Assembly (NCBI RefSeq): GCF_001909055.1
Contig: NZ_LVWI01000031.1
Location: 62,001-126,000 of the forward strand
From: Paenibacillus helianthi
Lineage (GTDB): Bacteria > Bacillota > Bacilli > Paenibacillales > Paenibacillaceae
Length of the DNA stretch: 64,000 nt
Reading direction: 5' to 3'
The notes under the pieces were generated by a model, which ran no database searches, had not been told where the DNA came from, and was given only the letters and a program-made list of their open reading frames with translations. Position 1 is the stretch's first letter. Every line of letters starts with the position of its first letter. Positions 1-8,672 of this stretch are shown one piece after another. The translations under genes and the position numbers were made by a program.

Positions 1-1
1 G

Positions 2-808
2 TACATATACAATGATGAGCATGCCTTGGCATTGATCCTGTTCCCATTTGAAGAGCTTGGAGGGATTAGTATCCGCTGCACCGTGGTTACACTCTTTGGG
101 CGTTGTCTGCATGAGGCGAGCATACCTGTGCAAAAGGTTGATCTGATCTGCTTCGAAGTCATCATTGATGAAGTGTTGAAGCGGTTTCCCGCTATAGGGG
201 CGATTGGTTTTGGACTGCCGGGTGCAGAAGCAGATGGAAGACTGGTGGTATCAGATTATGATACACTGCGCGGTATCCCAGTAGCGGAACATTTCAGACA
301 GCGTTACCAGAAGCAGGTAATTATCGAGAATGATGTCAACGCTGCGGCAATCGGAAACTACAGCAGAACTGAGATGGAGACAGACGCTCCAGCAATCTAT
401 TTATACTTTCCTGACCGTTTTCCGCCAGGGGCTGGGATTATTATGAACGGCAGACTTCAGAAAGGGAAAAGTGGTTTTGCCGGGGAAGTGGCCAATATCC
501 CTTTGGGTATTGCCTGGGGCAGCAGTGAATGGCAGTCCTCACCGGAGAAGCTGACTTACGCTATTTCCAGGCTGGTGTCTGCGGTCAGCAGTGTACTAAA
601 CCCGGGGTCGGTGGTACTATACGGCAGCTTTTTACAGGAGGGACATCTCATTGGTATTACGGAACAATGTGCAGAGTTGCTGCCGCCTGGTGCGGTTCCT
701 CATCTTGTGCTCAGTATGGATTTCGCTGGAGATTATTTGCAAGGAATGATCGTTTCAACACTATCAACCCTGGAGACAGGGCTGCAATTGACCAAATCTG
801 GAGTATAG
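2..808 (+). CDS. ROK-family protein, 5' end outside window
   Basis: The frame is open from the first bases, so the N-terminus lies upstream of the window; about 268 residues are visible. Sequence shows the ROK fold: FGLPGAEADG (the G-x-P-G loop), the ENDVNAAAIG motif and PPGAGIIMNG...GFAGEVANIP, which correspond to the usual phosphate and sugar-binding blocks. The Cys-rich zinc motif of sugar kinases of this family is not present after GEVANIP. ROK members are either sugar kinases or NagC/XylR-type repressors with an N-terminal winged helix; loss of the zinc motif favours a regulator, but the deciding N-terminus is not visible. The stop lies 4 bp before the TTG of the MFS gene, so the two are probably co-transcribed and a sugar-linked role is likely. 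Confidence 0.75.
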   Translation, partial: YIYNDEHALALILFPFEELGGISIRCTVVTLFGRCLHEASIPVQKVDLICFEVIIDEVLKRFPAIGAIGFGLPGAEADGRLVVSDYDTLRGIPVAEHFRQRYQKQVIIENDVNAAAIGNYSRTEMETDAPAIYLYFPDRFPPGAGIIMNGRLQKGKSGFAGEVANIPLGIAWGSSEWQSSPEKLTYAISRLVSAVSSVLNPGSVVLYGSFLQEGHLIGITEQCAELLPPGAVPHLVLSMDFAGDYLQGMIVSTLSTLETGLQLTKSGV

Positions 809-812
809 GCGG

Positions 813-2027
813 TTGACTTCCATGTCTACTATTTTTCTCATTATTATTTATTTGGCTTTTATCAGTCTTGGCTTGCCGGATTCGATGCTTGGAGCGGCTT
901 GGCCGATGATGCGTCCCGATTTCACAGCACCGGTGGATGTTGCGGGACTACTCTCCATGATCGTTGTCGCGGGTACAATCATATCTAGTCTGGCTAGTGG
1001 GATGGTGCTGCAGAAGCTGGGCACGGGGAAAGTTACTTTTATCAGCGTTGCTGTGACTGCACTCGCCTTACTCGGCTTTTCGTACTCGCCTTCGATCATC
1101 TGGCTGGCTGTGTTATGCCTTCCGCTTGGACTCGGTGCTGGCTCCATTGATGCCGGGCTGAATAATTATGTAGCTACCCACTACAAAGCCCACCACATGA
1201 GCTGGCTTCACTGCTTCTGGGGTGTAGGCGCTATGCTTGGGCCCATTATAATGTCGCGTTATATTGCTGCGGGTGATTCCTGGCGGCAAGGATATTTGAC
1301 GGTCAGCCTGATTCAGTTCGTGCTGGTTATACTGCTGTTCATTGCCCTACCGCTCTGGAAGCGGGCAGAACCGACAGGTGAATCAATGGCAGCAGCAACA
1401 GATGTTCAGCAGGAAGTCATCTCGCCGCAGATTCCTGTAGCAGGTATACTGCGCATCAAGGGTGTGAAGCTGGCGCTGGTTACCTTTCTTTTTTACTGCG
1501 GGGTAGAAGCGACGCTTGGACTCTGGGGCAGCAGCTTTCTGGTCAATGAGAAGGGACTGTCAGCAGCAACGGCTGCTGGCTGGGTATCTCTCTATTATGG
1601 GGGGATAACAGTGGGCAGACTGGTCACCGGTTTTGTCACTTTCAGATTTAATAACCGCCAGCTTATTCGTACCGGTATATTGATCTCGATGCTGGGTGCG
1701 CTGCTGCTGTTACTGCCATTGCCGGCTGTATATTCCCTGTTTGGATTTATTCTTGTGGGACTTGGCTCGGCGCCGATATTTCCGTGCATGCTCCATGAGA
1801 CACCCACCCGCTTCGGGAAGGAACATTCCCAAAGAATTATGGGCTATCAAATGGCTATGGCGTATACAGGAGGTGCATTTCTGCCGCCGTTATTGGGATG
1901 GATTGCCGCCCGCAGCTCGTTTGTGATTCTTCCGTTCATCCTTGTGGGATATATTGTTATAATGCTTATCAGCTCAGAGAAGATCAATGTTGTAATGAAT
2001 AAGCGGAAAGATGAGGTCTCTATATGA
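813..2027 (+). CDS. MFS transporter
   Basis: A 404-residue integral membrane protein with about 12 hydrophobic segments and the size expected of the major facilitator superfamily. The N-terminal motif GLPDSMLGAAWP in the first helix and the glycine-rich segments (LPLGLGAGSIDAGLNNY) resemble the FucP/sugar-permease-like branch. The TTG at 813 is preceded by GGAG with a 9-base gap; an ATG three codons later (822) has a poorer spacing. The gene starts 4 bp after the ROK gene and its last codons overlap the next gene by 4 bp, so the three form one operon. Substrate cannot be read from sequence; a carbohydrate is suggested by the ROK neighbour. Confidence 0.85.
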   Translation: MTSMSTIFLIIIYLAFISLGLPDSMLGAAWPMMRPDFTAPVDVAGLLSMIVVAGTIISSLASGMVLQKLGTGKVTFISVAVTALALLGFSYSPSIIWLAVLCLPLGLGAGSIDAGLNNYVATHYKAHHMSWLHCFWGVGAMLGPIIMSRYIAAGDSWRQGYLTVSLIQFVLVILLFIALPLWKRAEPTGESMAAATDVQQEVISPQIPVAGILRIKGVKLALVTFLFYCGVEATLGLWGSSFLVNEKGLSAATAAGWVSLYYGGITVGRLVTGFVTFRFNNRQLIRTGILISMLGALLLLLPLPAVYSLFGFILVGLGSAPIFPCMLHETPTRFGKEHSQRIMGYQMAMAYTGGAFLPPLLGWIAARSSFVILPFILVGYIVIMLISSEKINVVMNKRKDEVSI

Positions 2028-2626
2028 GTAGAACAGTGGATTGGCAGAGTGGAGATTGGAGCAATCATCCAGTCTCGGCTGAGGTACAGGATGGAGTATT
2101 CGTTGTAACAGCAGCAGAGGGCAGCGATTATTGGGAAAAAACAATGTACGGGTTCCAGCATGTCAATGGGCACGCGCTCCTGGCTCCCTGGGAGGACAGT
2201 GATGCTGTTGAGGTCAGCTTTTCACTGCATGGGTTTACAGAGCTGTATGATCAGGCAGGGATCATGCTGTGGCTCAGTCCTGAGGTTTGGATCAAAGCCG
2301 GAATAGAGCTGAACGACGGTGTACCTCATATCGGTGCGGTTGTGACCGACGTTTATTCCGATTGGTCGCTGTCACCTGTAGCGGAATGGGCTGGAGAGGT
2401 GGTTACGGTCCGGGCCTCACGGATGAATGATGCGGTAGTCATCAGAGCCAGAACAGAGAATCATCCTTGGCGGACGATCCGGGTGGCGCGTTTTCCATAT
2501 GAGACTGGGAAAAAGGCAGGTCCGTTTGTCTGCGCCCCCACCCGTGCCGGGCTTAAGGTAACGTTCTTGCGTTGGGTGAACACGGCGCCAGATACGGATA
2601 TTCACGCAGACCCTCCCGAAGAGTAA
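2024..2626 (+). CDS. DUF1349 family protein (concanavalin-like fold)
   Basis: A 200-residue soluble protein with no signal peptide. It matches the DUF1349 pattern: an N-terminal block with YWEKTMYGFQHVNGHALL, then a mid-region GIMLWLSPEVWIKAGIELNDG and a C-terminal FVCAPTRAGLKVTF strand. Family members adopt a concanavalin-like jelly roll and are often linked to sugar metabolism, but no biochemical activity is established. The start ATGA overlaps the MFS stop and GAGGT lies upstream, so it is translationally coupled. It is probably an accessory protein of the same sugar locus (inference). Confidence 0.75.
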   Translation: MSRTVDWQSGDWSNHPVSAEVQDGVFVVTAAEGSDYWEKTMYGFQHVNGHALLAPWEDSDAVEVSFSLHGFTELYDQAGIMLWLSPEVWIKAGIELNDGVPHIGAVVTDVYSDWSLSPVAEWAGEVVTVRASRMNDAVVIRARTENHPWRTIRVARFPYETGKKAGPFVCAPTRAGLKVTFLRWVNTAPDTDIHADPPEE

Positions 2627-2738
2627 GAGAAGTCGCAACATTGTGCCAAAGCTGGTTCTTAAACATCCCGCCTGTAAAAGAGTGGTAAGCCACCCTGTAT
2701 ACATGCGGGTTGTTTGTCATGACGTATGGAAACGGTCT

Positions 2739-3275
2739 CTACGAACGTTTATAGATTTCCCGCATAACATGTCTTAGCTCCGGGACGATCAGCCGCTCCA
2801 TAGCGAGCTTGATCGCACCAGTTGAACCGGGTATGGAGAAGACTGCTGTGCTGCCGATGGTACCGGCAATCGCCCGGCTGAGGATAGCTGCGGAGCCGAT
2901 GTCTTCGGTGAAGCTGAGCAGCCGGAAGATCTCTCCGAAGCCAGGGAGTGTTTTGTCCAGTAAGGAAGCCACAGCCTCATAAGTGGTATCCCGTGGGGAG
3001 ATTCCCGTTCCACCGGTCAAGAGCACGGCTTCGATGCCTGAGTGAACGGAGCTTTTATAGACCAGCTCGCGGATATCTTCATAATCGTCCTTGACGATCG
3101 TACTGCCAATGACCACATATCCTGATTCTTCGAGCATAGTTCTGATCAGCGCGCCTCCGGTATCGGTTTCCGGTGTGCGGGTGTCCGAGACCGTTATGAC
3201 ATAACAGGTCACACTTTGGGGCGCTTCGCGCCGGTGTTCATCAACGGATGACAAGCGGACCAACTCCTTCTTCAT
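2739..3275 (-). CDS. moaB: MoaB/Mog-type molybdenum cofactor protein
   Basis: About 178 residues from the preferred ATG at 3275, or 183 from the ATG at 3290, which has no Shine-Dalgarno sequence; GGGGA lies upstream of the inner start. The MoCF-biosynthesis domain is clear: VITVSDTRTPETDTGG near the N-terminus and LLTGGTGISPRDTTYEAV in the middle, the molybdopterin-binding loop. MoaB/MogA adenylate or bind molybdopterin before molybdate insertion. No other moco genes are in view. It diverges from the CobW gene with about 140 bp between them. Confidence 0.88.
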   Translation of the reverse strand: MKKELVRLSSVDEHRREAPQSVTCYVITVSDTRTPETDTGGALIRTMLEESGYVVIGSTIVKDDYEDIRELVYKSSVHSGIEAVLLTGGTGISPRDTTYEAVASLLDKTLPGFGEIFRLLSFTEDIGSAAILSRAIAGTIGSTAVFSIPGSTGAIKLAMERLIVPELRHVMREIYKRS

Positions 3276-3364
3276 CAATTTATTCCCCATGATAGGGGAT
3301 TAACGTGGCAAAGACAAGTTGGAGGAGTAGGGCCGATAATGGACCCTATACTTCAGCTGTCGCC

Positions 3365-3393
3365 TTGCACCGTAAAGGCACTTGTAGTACACT
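3365..3393 (+). promoter_or_regulatory. Sigma-A promoter of the CobW gene
   Basis: TTGCAC at 3365-3370, a 17-bp spacer and TACACT at 3388-3393 fit a vegetative promoter reading towards the GTPase gene starting at 3432. Confidence 0.5.
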
Positions 3394-3431
3394 CGCTACC
3401 ATAACGGAATTTTGTCAGGGAGAGATGAAAC

Positions 3432-4466
3432 ATGGAACAGGCTATGCCGGTTTATATATTGTCAGGATTTCTGGGAAGCGGCAAAACAACATTGCTGCAG
3501 CGCCTATTGGACCACTGGAAGGGCCTGGGGCTCAAACCCGCGGTAGTGATGAACGAGCTGGGTGAGGTGAATCTGGACGGGCTGCTGGTCGAGCAGTCGG
3601 TCCCGATGGCGGAAATGCTCGGCGGCTGTATCTGCTGCTCCATCCGCGGCGATCTCAGCACAGAGCTTGCTACGCTGATTAAAAAAGAGTCACCTGATGT
3701 GGTTGTCATTGAAGCGACCGGTGCAGCGAATCCGCTTGAGATTGTAGATGCAGTTACTGAAATCTCATTGTATCAATTGGTGGAGCTGAAAGGTCTGATT
3801 ACCGTAGTGGATGCTGCACATCTGATTGAGCTGTACCGTTCCCAACAAGGTGCGACTTACCGGTTGATGCAGGAGCAGATCCGCTGCGCTTCAGTGCTGA
3901 TTCTGAACAAGACCGACCGGGTGACGAAGGAGGAAGCGGAAGAGGTTACTGAGATTCTGCGCAAATGGAACGCTTATGCGGAAATCCTGCCTGCGGTCCG
4001 CTGTGCGCTTGAACCAGAAGAGCTGCTGGATGGTCTTGGCGGCATTCATACCGAAGCCCGCTTCGGGGAAGGCGATGAGCTTCAGGAGTCAGAGGATCAG
4101 GATCTTACAAGTAAGGATACTGAATGGACGGGTGCTTCACATTCTACCCATGACCATGTGATGGCGTATACCCACTATTTCAAACGCCCAGTGAACAGCG
4201 AGGAATTTGAACAGTTTGTCAAGGAACTCCCTAGGGATGTCTACCGTGCAAAAGGAATTGTTACCTTCAGTGATACCTCCAGCCGGTTTCTGTTCCAGTA
4301 TGCCTACAGAGAGGCTGATTTCATGAAAATCACCCCTCAGGGTGAAGTGCCGGATGTGGCGGTGTTCATCGGTGAGCACTTTTCTTCCAGTGACCTTCGT
4401 ACCCGGCTTCTCCAGTTGGAGAAGCGCATTTTGGCTAGGCCCGCGGCTGTAAAGAGAAGCTTGTAG
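3432..4466 (+). CDS. CobW/COG0523 family metal-chaperone GTPase
   Basis: A 344-residue cytosolic GTPase. Walker A GFLGSGKT is at residues 12-19 and the metal-binding CICC of the COG0523 family at 66-69; NKTD of the G4 motif follows near residue 160. A His-containing segment (SHSTHDHV, about 235-242) precedes the C-terminal CobW_C domain. COG0523 proteins deliver zinc or another metal to target enzymes, with GTP hydrolysis driving transfer. The ATG is preceded by a weak GGGAGAG. A Cys-rich copper-binding protein gene follows 92 bp downstream, which suggests metal handling. The metal cannot be assigned from sequence. Confidence 0.87.
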   Translation: MEQAMPVYILSGFLGSGKTTLLQRLLDHWKGLGLKPAVVMNELGEVNLDGLLVEQSVPMAEMLGGCICCSIRGDLSTELATLIKKESPDVVVIEATGAANPLEIVDAVTEISLYQLVELKGLITVVDAAHLIELYRSQQGATYRLMQEQIRCASVLILNKTDRVTKEEAEEVTEILRKWNAYAEILPAVRCALEPEELLDGLGGIHTEARFGEGDELQESEDQDLTSKDTEWTGASHSTHDHVMAYTHYFKRPVNSEEFEQFVKELPRDVYRAKGIVTFSDTSSRFLFQYAYREADFMKITPQGEVPDVAVFIGEHFSSSDLRTRLLQLEKRILARPAAVKRSL

Positions 4467-4558
4467 GGGAATTCCTCCCGGCAGGAGAATGGTTCGTTCC
4501 TATTCTTGCAGGTTAATACATAGGCATACCCTATAATAATTGCAGGAGGTAAAAGGCT

Positions 4559-4906
4559 ATGACCCGAATTCAATATCAGGAGTGCATCGACGCTTGTATT
4601 CAAACTATGAATGCCTGTAACTATAGCTACGTCGCAAGCCTAAAAGAATACGATCTTGCCTCGCTTCGTGAGAGCATTAGACTGGACAGGGAGTGTGCGG
4701 ATATTTGCTCATTCGCTGTCCAGGCCATGACCCGTCAAAGTCCGTTCGTTGCAGAAATTCTCCGCCTGTGCGCAGAAATTTGCGAACGTTGTGCGGATGA
4801 GAGCAGCAAGCATGTACATACCCATTGTCAGGGATGTATTGATTCCTGTCGTGCCACTGCAATCGCCTGCCGGTTGATCAGTGACGCAGTAGAGGTATAT
4901 GCTTAA
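4559..4906 (+). CDS. Four-helix bundle copper-binding protein (Csp-like)
   Basis: A 115-residue protein with 12 cysteines spaced along predicted helices, in patterns such as ECIDAC, CADIC, CAEICERC and CQGCIDSC, the signature of the DUF326/Csp family. Csp proteins form tetrameric four-helix bundles whose inward-facing cysteines store many Cu(I) ions. No signal peptide is seen, so it resembles the cytosolic Csp3 type. GGAGG lies at the usual distance upstream of the ATG. A terminator follows. It lies directly behind the CobW gene on the same strand. Confidence 0.85.
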   Translation: MTRIQYQECIDACIQTMNACNYSYVASLKEYDLASLRESIRLDRECADICSFAVQAMTRQSPFVAEILRLCAEICERCADESSKHVHTHCQGCIDSCRATAIACRLISDAVEVYA

Positions 4907-4954
4907 TCCTGTTTCCAATCCCTTTATATAAAGTTCTAGCAGAAGTATTCCAAG

Positions 4955-4997
4955 ACCAGAGGCTCCAGCAGTCCATACTGTGGGGTTCTGGTTTTTT
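4955..4997 (+). terminator. Rho-independent terminator after the Csp-like gene
   Basis: Imperfect hairpin from ACCAGAGGCTCC to TGGGGTTCTGGT, followed by a run of T. Confidence 0.6.
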
Positions 4998-5092
4998 GCT
5001 GTAATTATGAATCATTTGTCAGGTTTAAAAGGAAATCGAAGCCGCCCCGGCGAATTTATGGTTATGAAGTTTGTGAAGGGGAGGATAGCGGT

Positions 5093-6055
5093 ATGTCTCT
5101 TGCCGATATCGGTACTAGCCAGCAGACGGACGGTCCAACGCCAATTATTGAGCTGATCCGGGCTACAAAGCTTTATGACCGGCGTGCTGTGTTGAGTGAG
5201 GTATCTTTGCTTGTGGAAGGTGGAGCGGCAATGGCCCTTATTGGCCGGAATGGTTCGGGAAAAAGCACACTGCTCTCCATTCTTGCCGGATTGACAAAGT
5301 TATCCTCCGGGACCATGGTGCGCAGCGGGCGCAGGATTGCCACGGGGTATGCCCCTGAAGCTTTTCCGGGGCTAAAGATGTCGGCAGAGCATTATTTACT
5401 CAGCATGGCCAGGATTGCGGGTCTTGCATTAGCTGAAGCAGAAGCCAGAATGGCAGAATTGCTGGAGATGTTTCATCTGGAAGAGTTTCGCAGACAGCGG
5501 ATGGACGGGTTTTCCAAAGGAATGCTGCAAAAAGTGAACTTAATCCAAAGTCTGATCGCACACCCGCAGCTGCTGCTGCTCGACGAGCCGATGTCAGGAC
5601 TTGATCTTCCCGCGCAGCATACACTGATCGGCCATCTGAAGGAGCTGAAGCGCAGCGGGACGGGGATTGTATTCTCCATCCATGAGCCGCAGACCATTGA
5701 AGCTCTGGCTGACAGCGTACATGTCCTGCATGCTGGCAGAACGGTTACAACCATCCATGGCCAAGAGGAAATGCGGGTGACACCCGCTGTTTACATAGTT
5801 TGCAAAGGCATTTCAGAGCAACGAAAAGCAGAGATTATGGACATGCCCGGGGTTACTTCCATACATGCACTGGATGGTACACCGGGAGATTATTTAGCAG
5901 CGACTCTAGAGATTGCAGCTGCAGATGATTATCTTCGCCACATCCTGCAGGCAGAAGGGTCAGTAGTATCTGTAGAACCTTGCGGCGGTTTAAGTGCTGG
6001 TGGTCTGGAGCAATGGATGGACCCCAAACCAGTCAAAGGGGGAACAGCGGGATGA
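5093..6055 (+). CDS. ABC transporter ATP-binding protein
   Basis: A 320-residue nucleotide-binding protein. Walker A GRNGSGKST is at about residues 51-59 and Walker B LLLLDEPMSGLD near 160-172. The signature loop is degenerate (FSKGMLQKV rather than LSGGQ), as is common in ABC-2-type exporters. A C-terminal extension of about 90 residues follows the ATPase core. The ATG is preceded by a GGGGAGGA ribosome site. The gene overlaps the membrane partner by ATGA, giving a two-gene exporter of unknown substrate. Confidence 0.85.
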   Translation: MSLADIGTSQQTDGPTPIIELIRATKLYDRRAVLSEVSLLVEGGAAMALIGRNGSGKSTLLSILAGLTKLSSGTMVRSGRRIATGYAPEAFPGLKMSAEHYLLSMARIAGLALAEAEARMAELLEMFHLEEFRRQRMDGFSKGMLQKVNLIQSLIAHPQLLLLDEPMSGLDLPAQHTLIGHLKELKRSGTGIVFSIHEPQTIEALADSVHVLHAGRTVTTIHGQEEMRVTPAVYIVCKGISEQRKAEIMDMPGVTSIHALDGTPGDYLAATLEIAAADDYLRHILQAEGSVVSVEPCGGLSAGGLEQWMDPKPVKGGTAG

Positions 6056-6759
6056 GATGGCTTGTTTTCTATATGCTTCGCAGCTATACTGCATCACAGC
6101 GGTACTTCGGTCCTGTTGCTTTTACAATTATTGCTGTGCTGCTCCTTTACTCCTATAAACCTAATCCCGTGATGAACAGCTATGCCGCCACATCCATTAT
6201 CCTGTTTGTGGGCTCGGCCTGGTTAGGTCTAAGCTTGTTGAATCATGAGCATCCGGTGCAACGGCAGGTTTCAATCGTTCAAGCAAGGAGCAAACTCCGA
6301 TATCACACCGGTACTCTCCTTACCTTAGGCGCGTTGATCTTGCTGCTTGACCTGCTGATTGTGGCGTATCCGGTGCTTACAGGACAATTTGATGAACCGG
6401 CAGGTCTATACAGGATAGTTATCGCATTCGCCGGGCATGCGCTCCTGGGATTGCTGGGTGTAACTATATCCTTGTACCTCCAGGCTTCCTGGGTATCCAA
6501 AACGAGTTATGCCGCGGGACTAATGCTTACAGTTGTAATTTTATCCATTGGCAGCCATAAGCTGAGTGAGCTCATTCCAGGTCCCTTCGTTTACATCCTG
6601 CTTCCTCCGGCATCTCCGGTTATGGATACCCTAATGAATGCGGAGGATTTGCCCCTTATACATGTGCTGGGTGTATTCATGCATGCACTGATCTATATTG
6701 TGCTGTTCACTGGATTCAATCTGTACCGCTCCAGTCGAATGGACGACAGCAAAAGCTAA
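6052..6759 (+). CDS. ABC-2-type membrane permease
   Basis: A 235-residue membrane protein with about six hydrophobic segments. The ATG at 6052 overlaps the stop of the ATPase gene (ATGA) and has AAGGGGGAA upstream, so translation is coupled. No substrate-specific motif is recognised. It is the expected membrane partner of the preceding ATP-binding protein. Confidence 0.75.
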   Translation: MRWLVFYMLRSYTASQRYFGPVAFTIIAVLLLYSYKPNPVMNSYAATSIILFVGSAWLGLSLLNHEHPVQRQVSIVQARSKLRYHTGTLLTLGALILLLDLLIVAYPVLTGQFDEPAGLYRIVIAFAGHALLGLLGVTISLYLQASWVSKTSYAAGLMLTVVILSIGSHKLSELIPGPFVYILLPPASPVMDTLMNAEDLPLIHVLGVFMHALIYIVLFTGFNLYRSSRMDDSKS

Positions 6760-6802
6760 TGAAGATGTGAAATACTAGACAGAAAGAGGAACGGGAGGAA
6801 AG

Positions 6803-7267
6803 ATGAAGGATACATACATACCGGAGAGTGAACAATCCAAAGAGCTATTTGCTTATTTCGGCCTGGCTGTCTACTACTGTCAGGCACTGGAGCAGCAGTT
6901 GACTAACCTGCTGCTTCTAACGAAGCTGTCTCAGGGAGAAACGCCTACAGAAGCAGATCTTGCGGAACTGTATCAGCGCAAGCTCAGCAATTCACTCGGC
7001 CAGCTCATCAAAGAAATCCAGCATCACTTCCCTTTTTCGGAAGAGGAAACCAGCCAGCTTCAGGCAGTATGGAAGCAGCGTAATCATATTGTACACGACT
7101 ATTTCAAAGAGCGAATTCAGGAGACCTTCACTCCTGCGGGCAGAGCGCATATGATTCGTGAACTGAAGCGTTTCAAGAATAAAGCCCGGAGGCTTGAGAT
7201 CAAACTGCAGGGCTACTGCACTGAAATGTACAGCAAACTGGGTCTTGAAGAAGAAAATCTGATTTGA
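6803..7267 (+). CDS. Small helical protein with HEPN-like motif
   Basis: A 154-residue, largely helical, soluble protein. It contains RNHIVHDYF (about residues 93-101), an R-x4-H pattern reminiscent of HEPN domains, several of which are RNases or nucleotide-binding partners. No nucleotidyltransferase partner lies next to it, so a toxin role is not supported. GGGAGGAAAG precedes the ATG. It lies on the same strand 43 bp after the ABC permease. Function unknown. Confidence 0.65.
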   Translation: MKDTYIPESEQSKELFAYFGLAVYYCQALEQQLTNLLLLTKLSQGETPTEADLAELYQRKLSNSLGQLIKEIQHHFPFSEEETSQLQAVWKQRNHIVHDYFKERIQETFTPAGRAHMIRELKRFKNKARRLEIKLQGYCTEMYSKLGLEEENLI

Positions 7268-7276
7268 ATAGTTGAA

Positions 7277-8527
7277 TTATTGTTGAAAGCAGGATTCCAG
7301 AGCCTGAAGCCCATTGCTCACCGCCACTCCGGGAGCGAACCGGATCGATGAGGCCCGCGTGCATTCCGCAAGCGACTCTAAAGCTGATGTAAGCGCGGGG
7401 ATCATCTCCGCGCTTAAGCCCGTATCCGGTTCCCACCACCAGCGCAGAATGTTCAGTACACCGTTTTTCTTGTCCATCACCGGTTCAAAGCGCGCAATGA
7501 AACGGTCTCCATAAAGCAGTGGCAGCACATAATAGCCGTACTCTCGTTCAGCAACAGGTTTGTATACTTCCCAGCGGTAAGTGAATCCGAACAATTGCTT
7601 GATCAGTTCTCTGTCCCAGAGCAGATTGTCGAGCGGAGCTAGTGCAGCGGCGAAATCAACGCCGGCTTCGTTATGATTAAGGGTACCGCCGTTCGCCAAT
7701 ATCTCTTCCAATACATGGGCATCTGAGGTCCGCATGTATAGCGGAAGTTTCAGGCCATCGACGCGAACTTCGCGGAGGGAGTCCCTTTGCAGCAACCGAT
7801 TAATTGCGGCTGTCCGTTCCTTGCTCTTCAAGCCTGCAATTCCCAGCCAGCCGTCGCCGGACTTGTTCCACTGCAGGCCAATGCTGCCTATCCTGCGCAG
7901 CACATACCAGTCGTAATGCTGCTCAGACGTCACGTTGGGATCCTTGGTGCTGAGCAGATGCTCAGGCAGTAATTTCGCCGTGAAATCATAATAGCGGCGA
8001 GTGTGTACGCGGTGATGAACGGATATTTCACCCCAGAAATACATGCTCTCCATCGCCGCACGGGATAGCCGTGCCGGTGCCCAGGCCCAATCAATCTTGT
8101 CCTTGCTCTCCAGCTCGAGTGACGAGAGGGGACCGCGCCGGATCAGCTCTTCCCGTACATGCGACACCATAGCTCCGAGTGCCTCATTACCCTGATAGCG
8201 TTCTGCAGCCATATCTCTGCGGCGCTGAAAGTACGGCCAGTCCTCCGTGCAGTAGATCGACATATTCTTGTCCCAGCCGTCGACCAGAAGTCTGTCCTTG
8301 TAGAGCAGCTCAGAGGCAAGCTCAGGGACAAACCCAGGAATCCGCGCCTGCAGTACGAGCTCATGATTATGACCGGCAATTCGGAGCGGATCATATTGAA
8401 TGCAGCCCACATGGCGGATGAAGTCGTAAATGGCAGCCTTACCATGAGGTGAGCCGCCGGAGACTAGCCGTTGATGCTGAAGCAGGAACTGCCGGGCTTG
8501 CCGTTTACTGAGCGAATAAGTGATCAT
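7277..8527 (-). CDS. YcaQ-like winged-helix protein (DUF1006)
   Basis: About 416 residues from the ATG at 8527, chosen because GGGGTGG lies 5-6 bases upstream; a longer frame reaches 8611 without such a site. The N-terminus SKRQARQFLLQHQ and the block GCIQYDPLRIAGHNHELVLQARI match the winged-helix DNA-binding family that includes E. coli YcaQ, a DNA glycosylase that unhooks interstrand crosslinks. The mid-protein RRYYDFTAKLLPEHLL and C-terminal LLYGDRFIARFEPVMDKK blocks are also typical. A glycosylase role is likely by family but not proven here. It is convergent with the preceding small gene. Confidence 0.82.
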   Translation of the reverse strand: MITYSLSKRQARQFLLQHQRLVSGGSPHGKAAIYDFIRHVGCIQYDPLRIAGHNHELVLQARIPGFVPELASELLYKDRLLVDGWDKNMSIYCTEDWPYFQRRRDMAAERYQGNEALGAMVSHVREELIRRGPLSSLELESKDKIDWAWAPARLSRAAMESMYFWGEISVHHRVHTRRYYDFTAKLLPEHLLSTKDPNVTSEQHYDWYVLRRIGSIGLQWNKSGDGWLGIAGLKSKERTAAINRLLQRDSLREVRVDGLKLPLYMRTSDAHVLEEILANGGTLNHNEAGVDFAAALAPLDNLLWDRELIKQLFGFTYRWEVYKPVAEREYGYYVLPLLYGDRFIARFEPVMDKKNGVLNILRWWWEPDTGLSAEMIPALTSALESLAECTRASSIRFAPGVAVSNGLQALESCFQQ

Positions 8528-8593
8528 TGTTTCCACCCCGATCTTACGTATTGCTTTCATTATACGGAACAAACGTTCCCTGCACAAGCATTC

Positions 8594-8629
8594 AAAAGCC
8601 CCTGATGCCAAAGGTCTGCATCAGGGGCT
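8594..8629 (-). terminator. Terminator of the BmrCD-like operon
   Basis: Perfect 12-bp stem AGCCCCTGATGC/GCATCAGGGGCT; on the minus strand it is followed by TTTT. Confidence 0.8.
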
Positions 8630-8672
8630 GATTGTGGTATGGGCTCCATCCTAGAGAACGATGCCCGCACTG

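Noticed and set aside
3305..3565. Short frame upstream of the CobW gene
   Set aside because: Overlaps the promoter and the CobW start in another frame; no domain.
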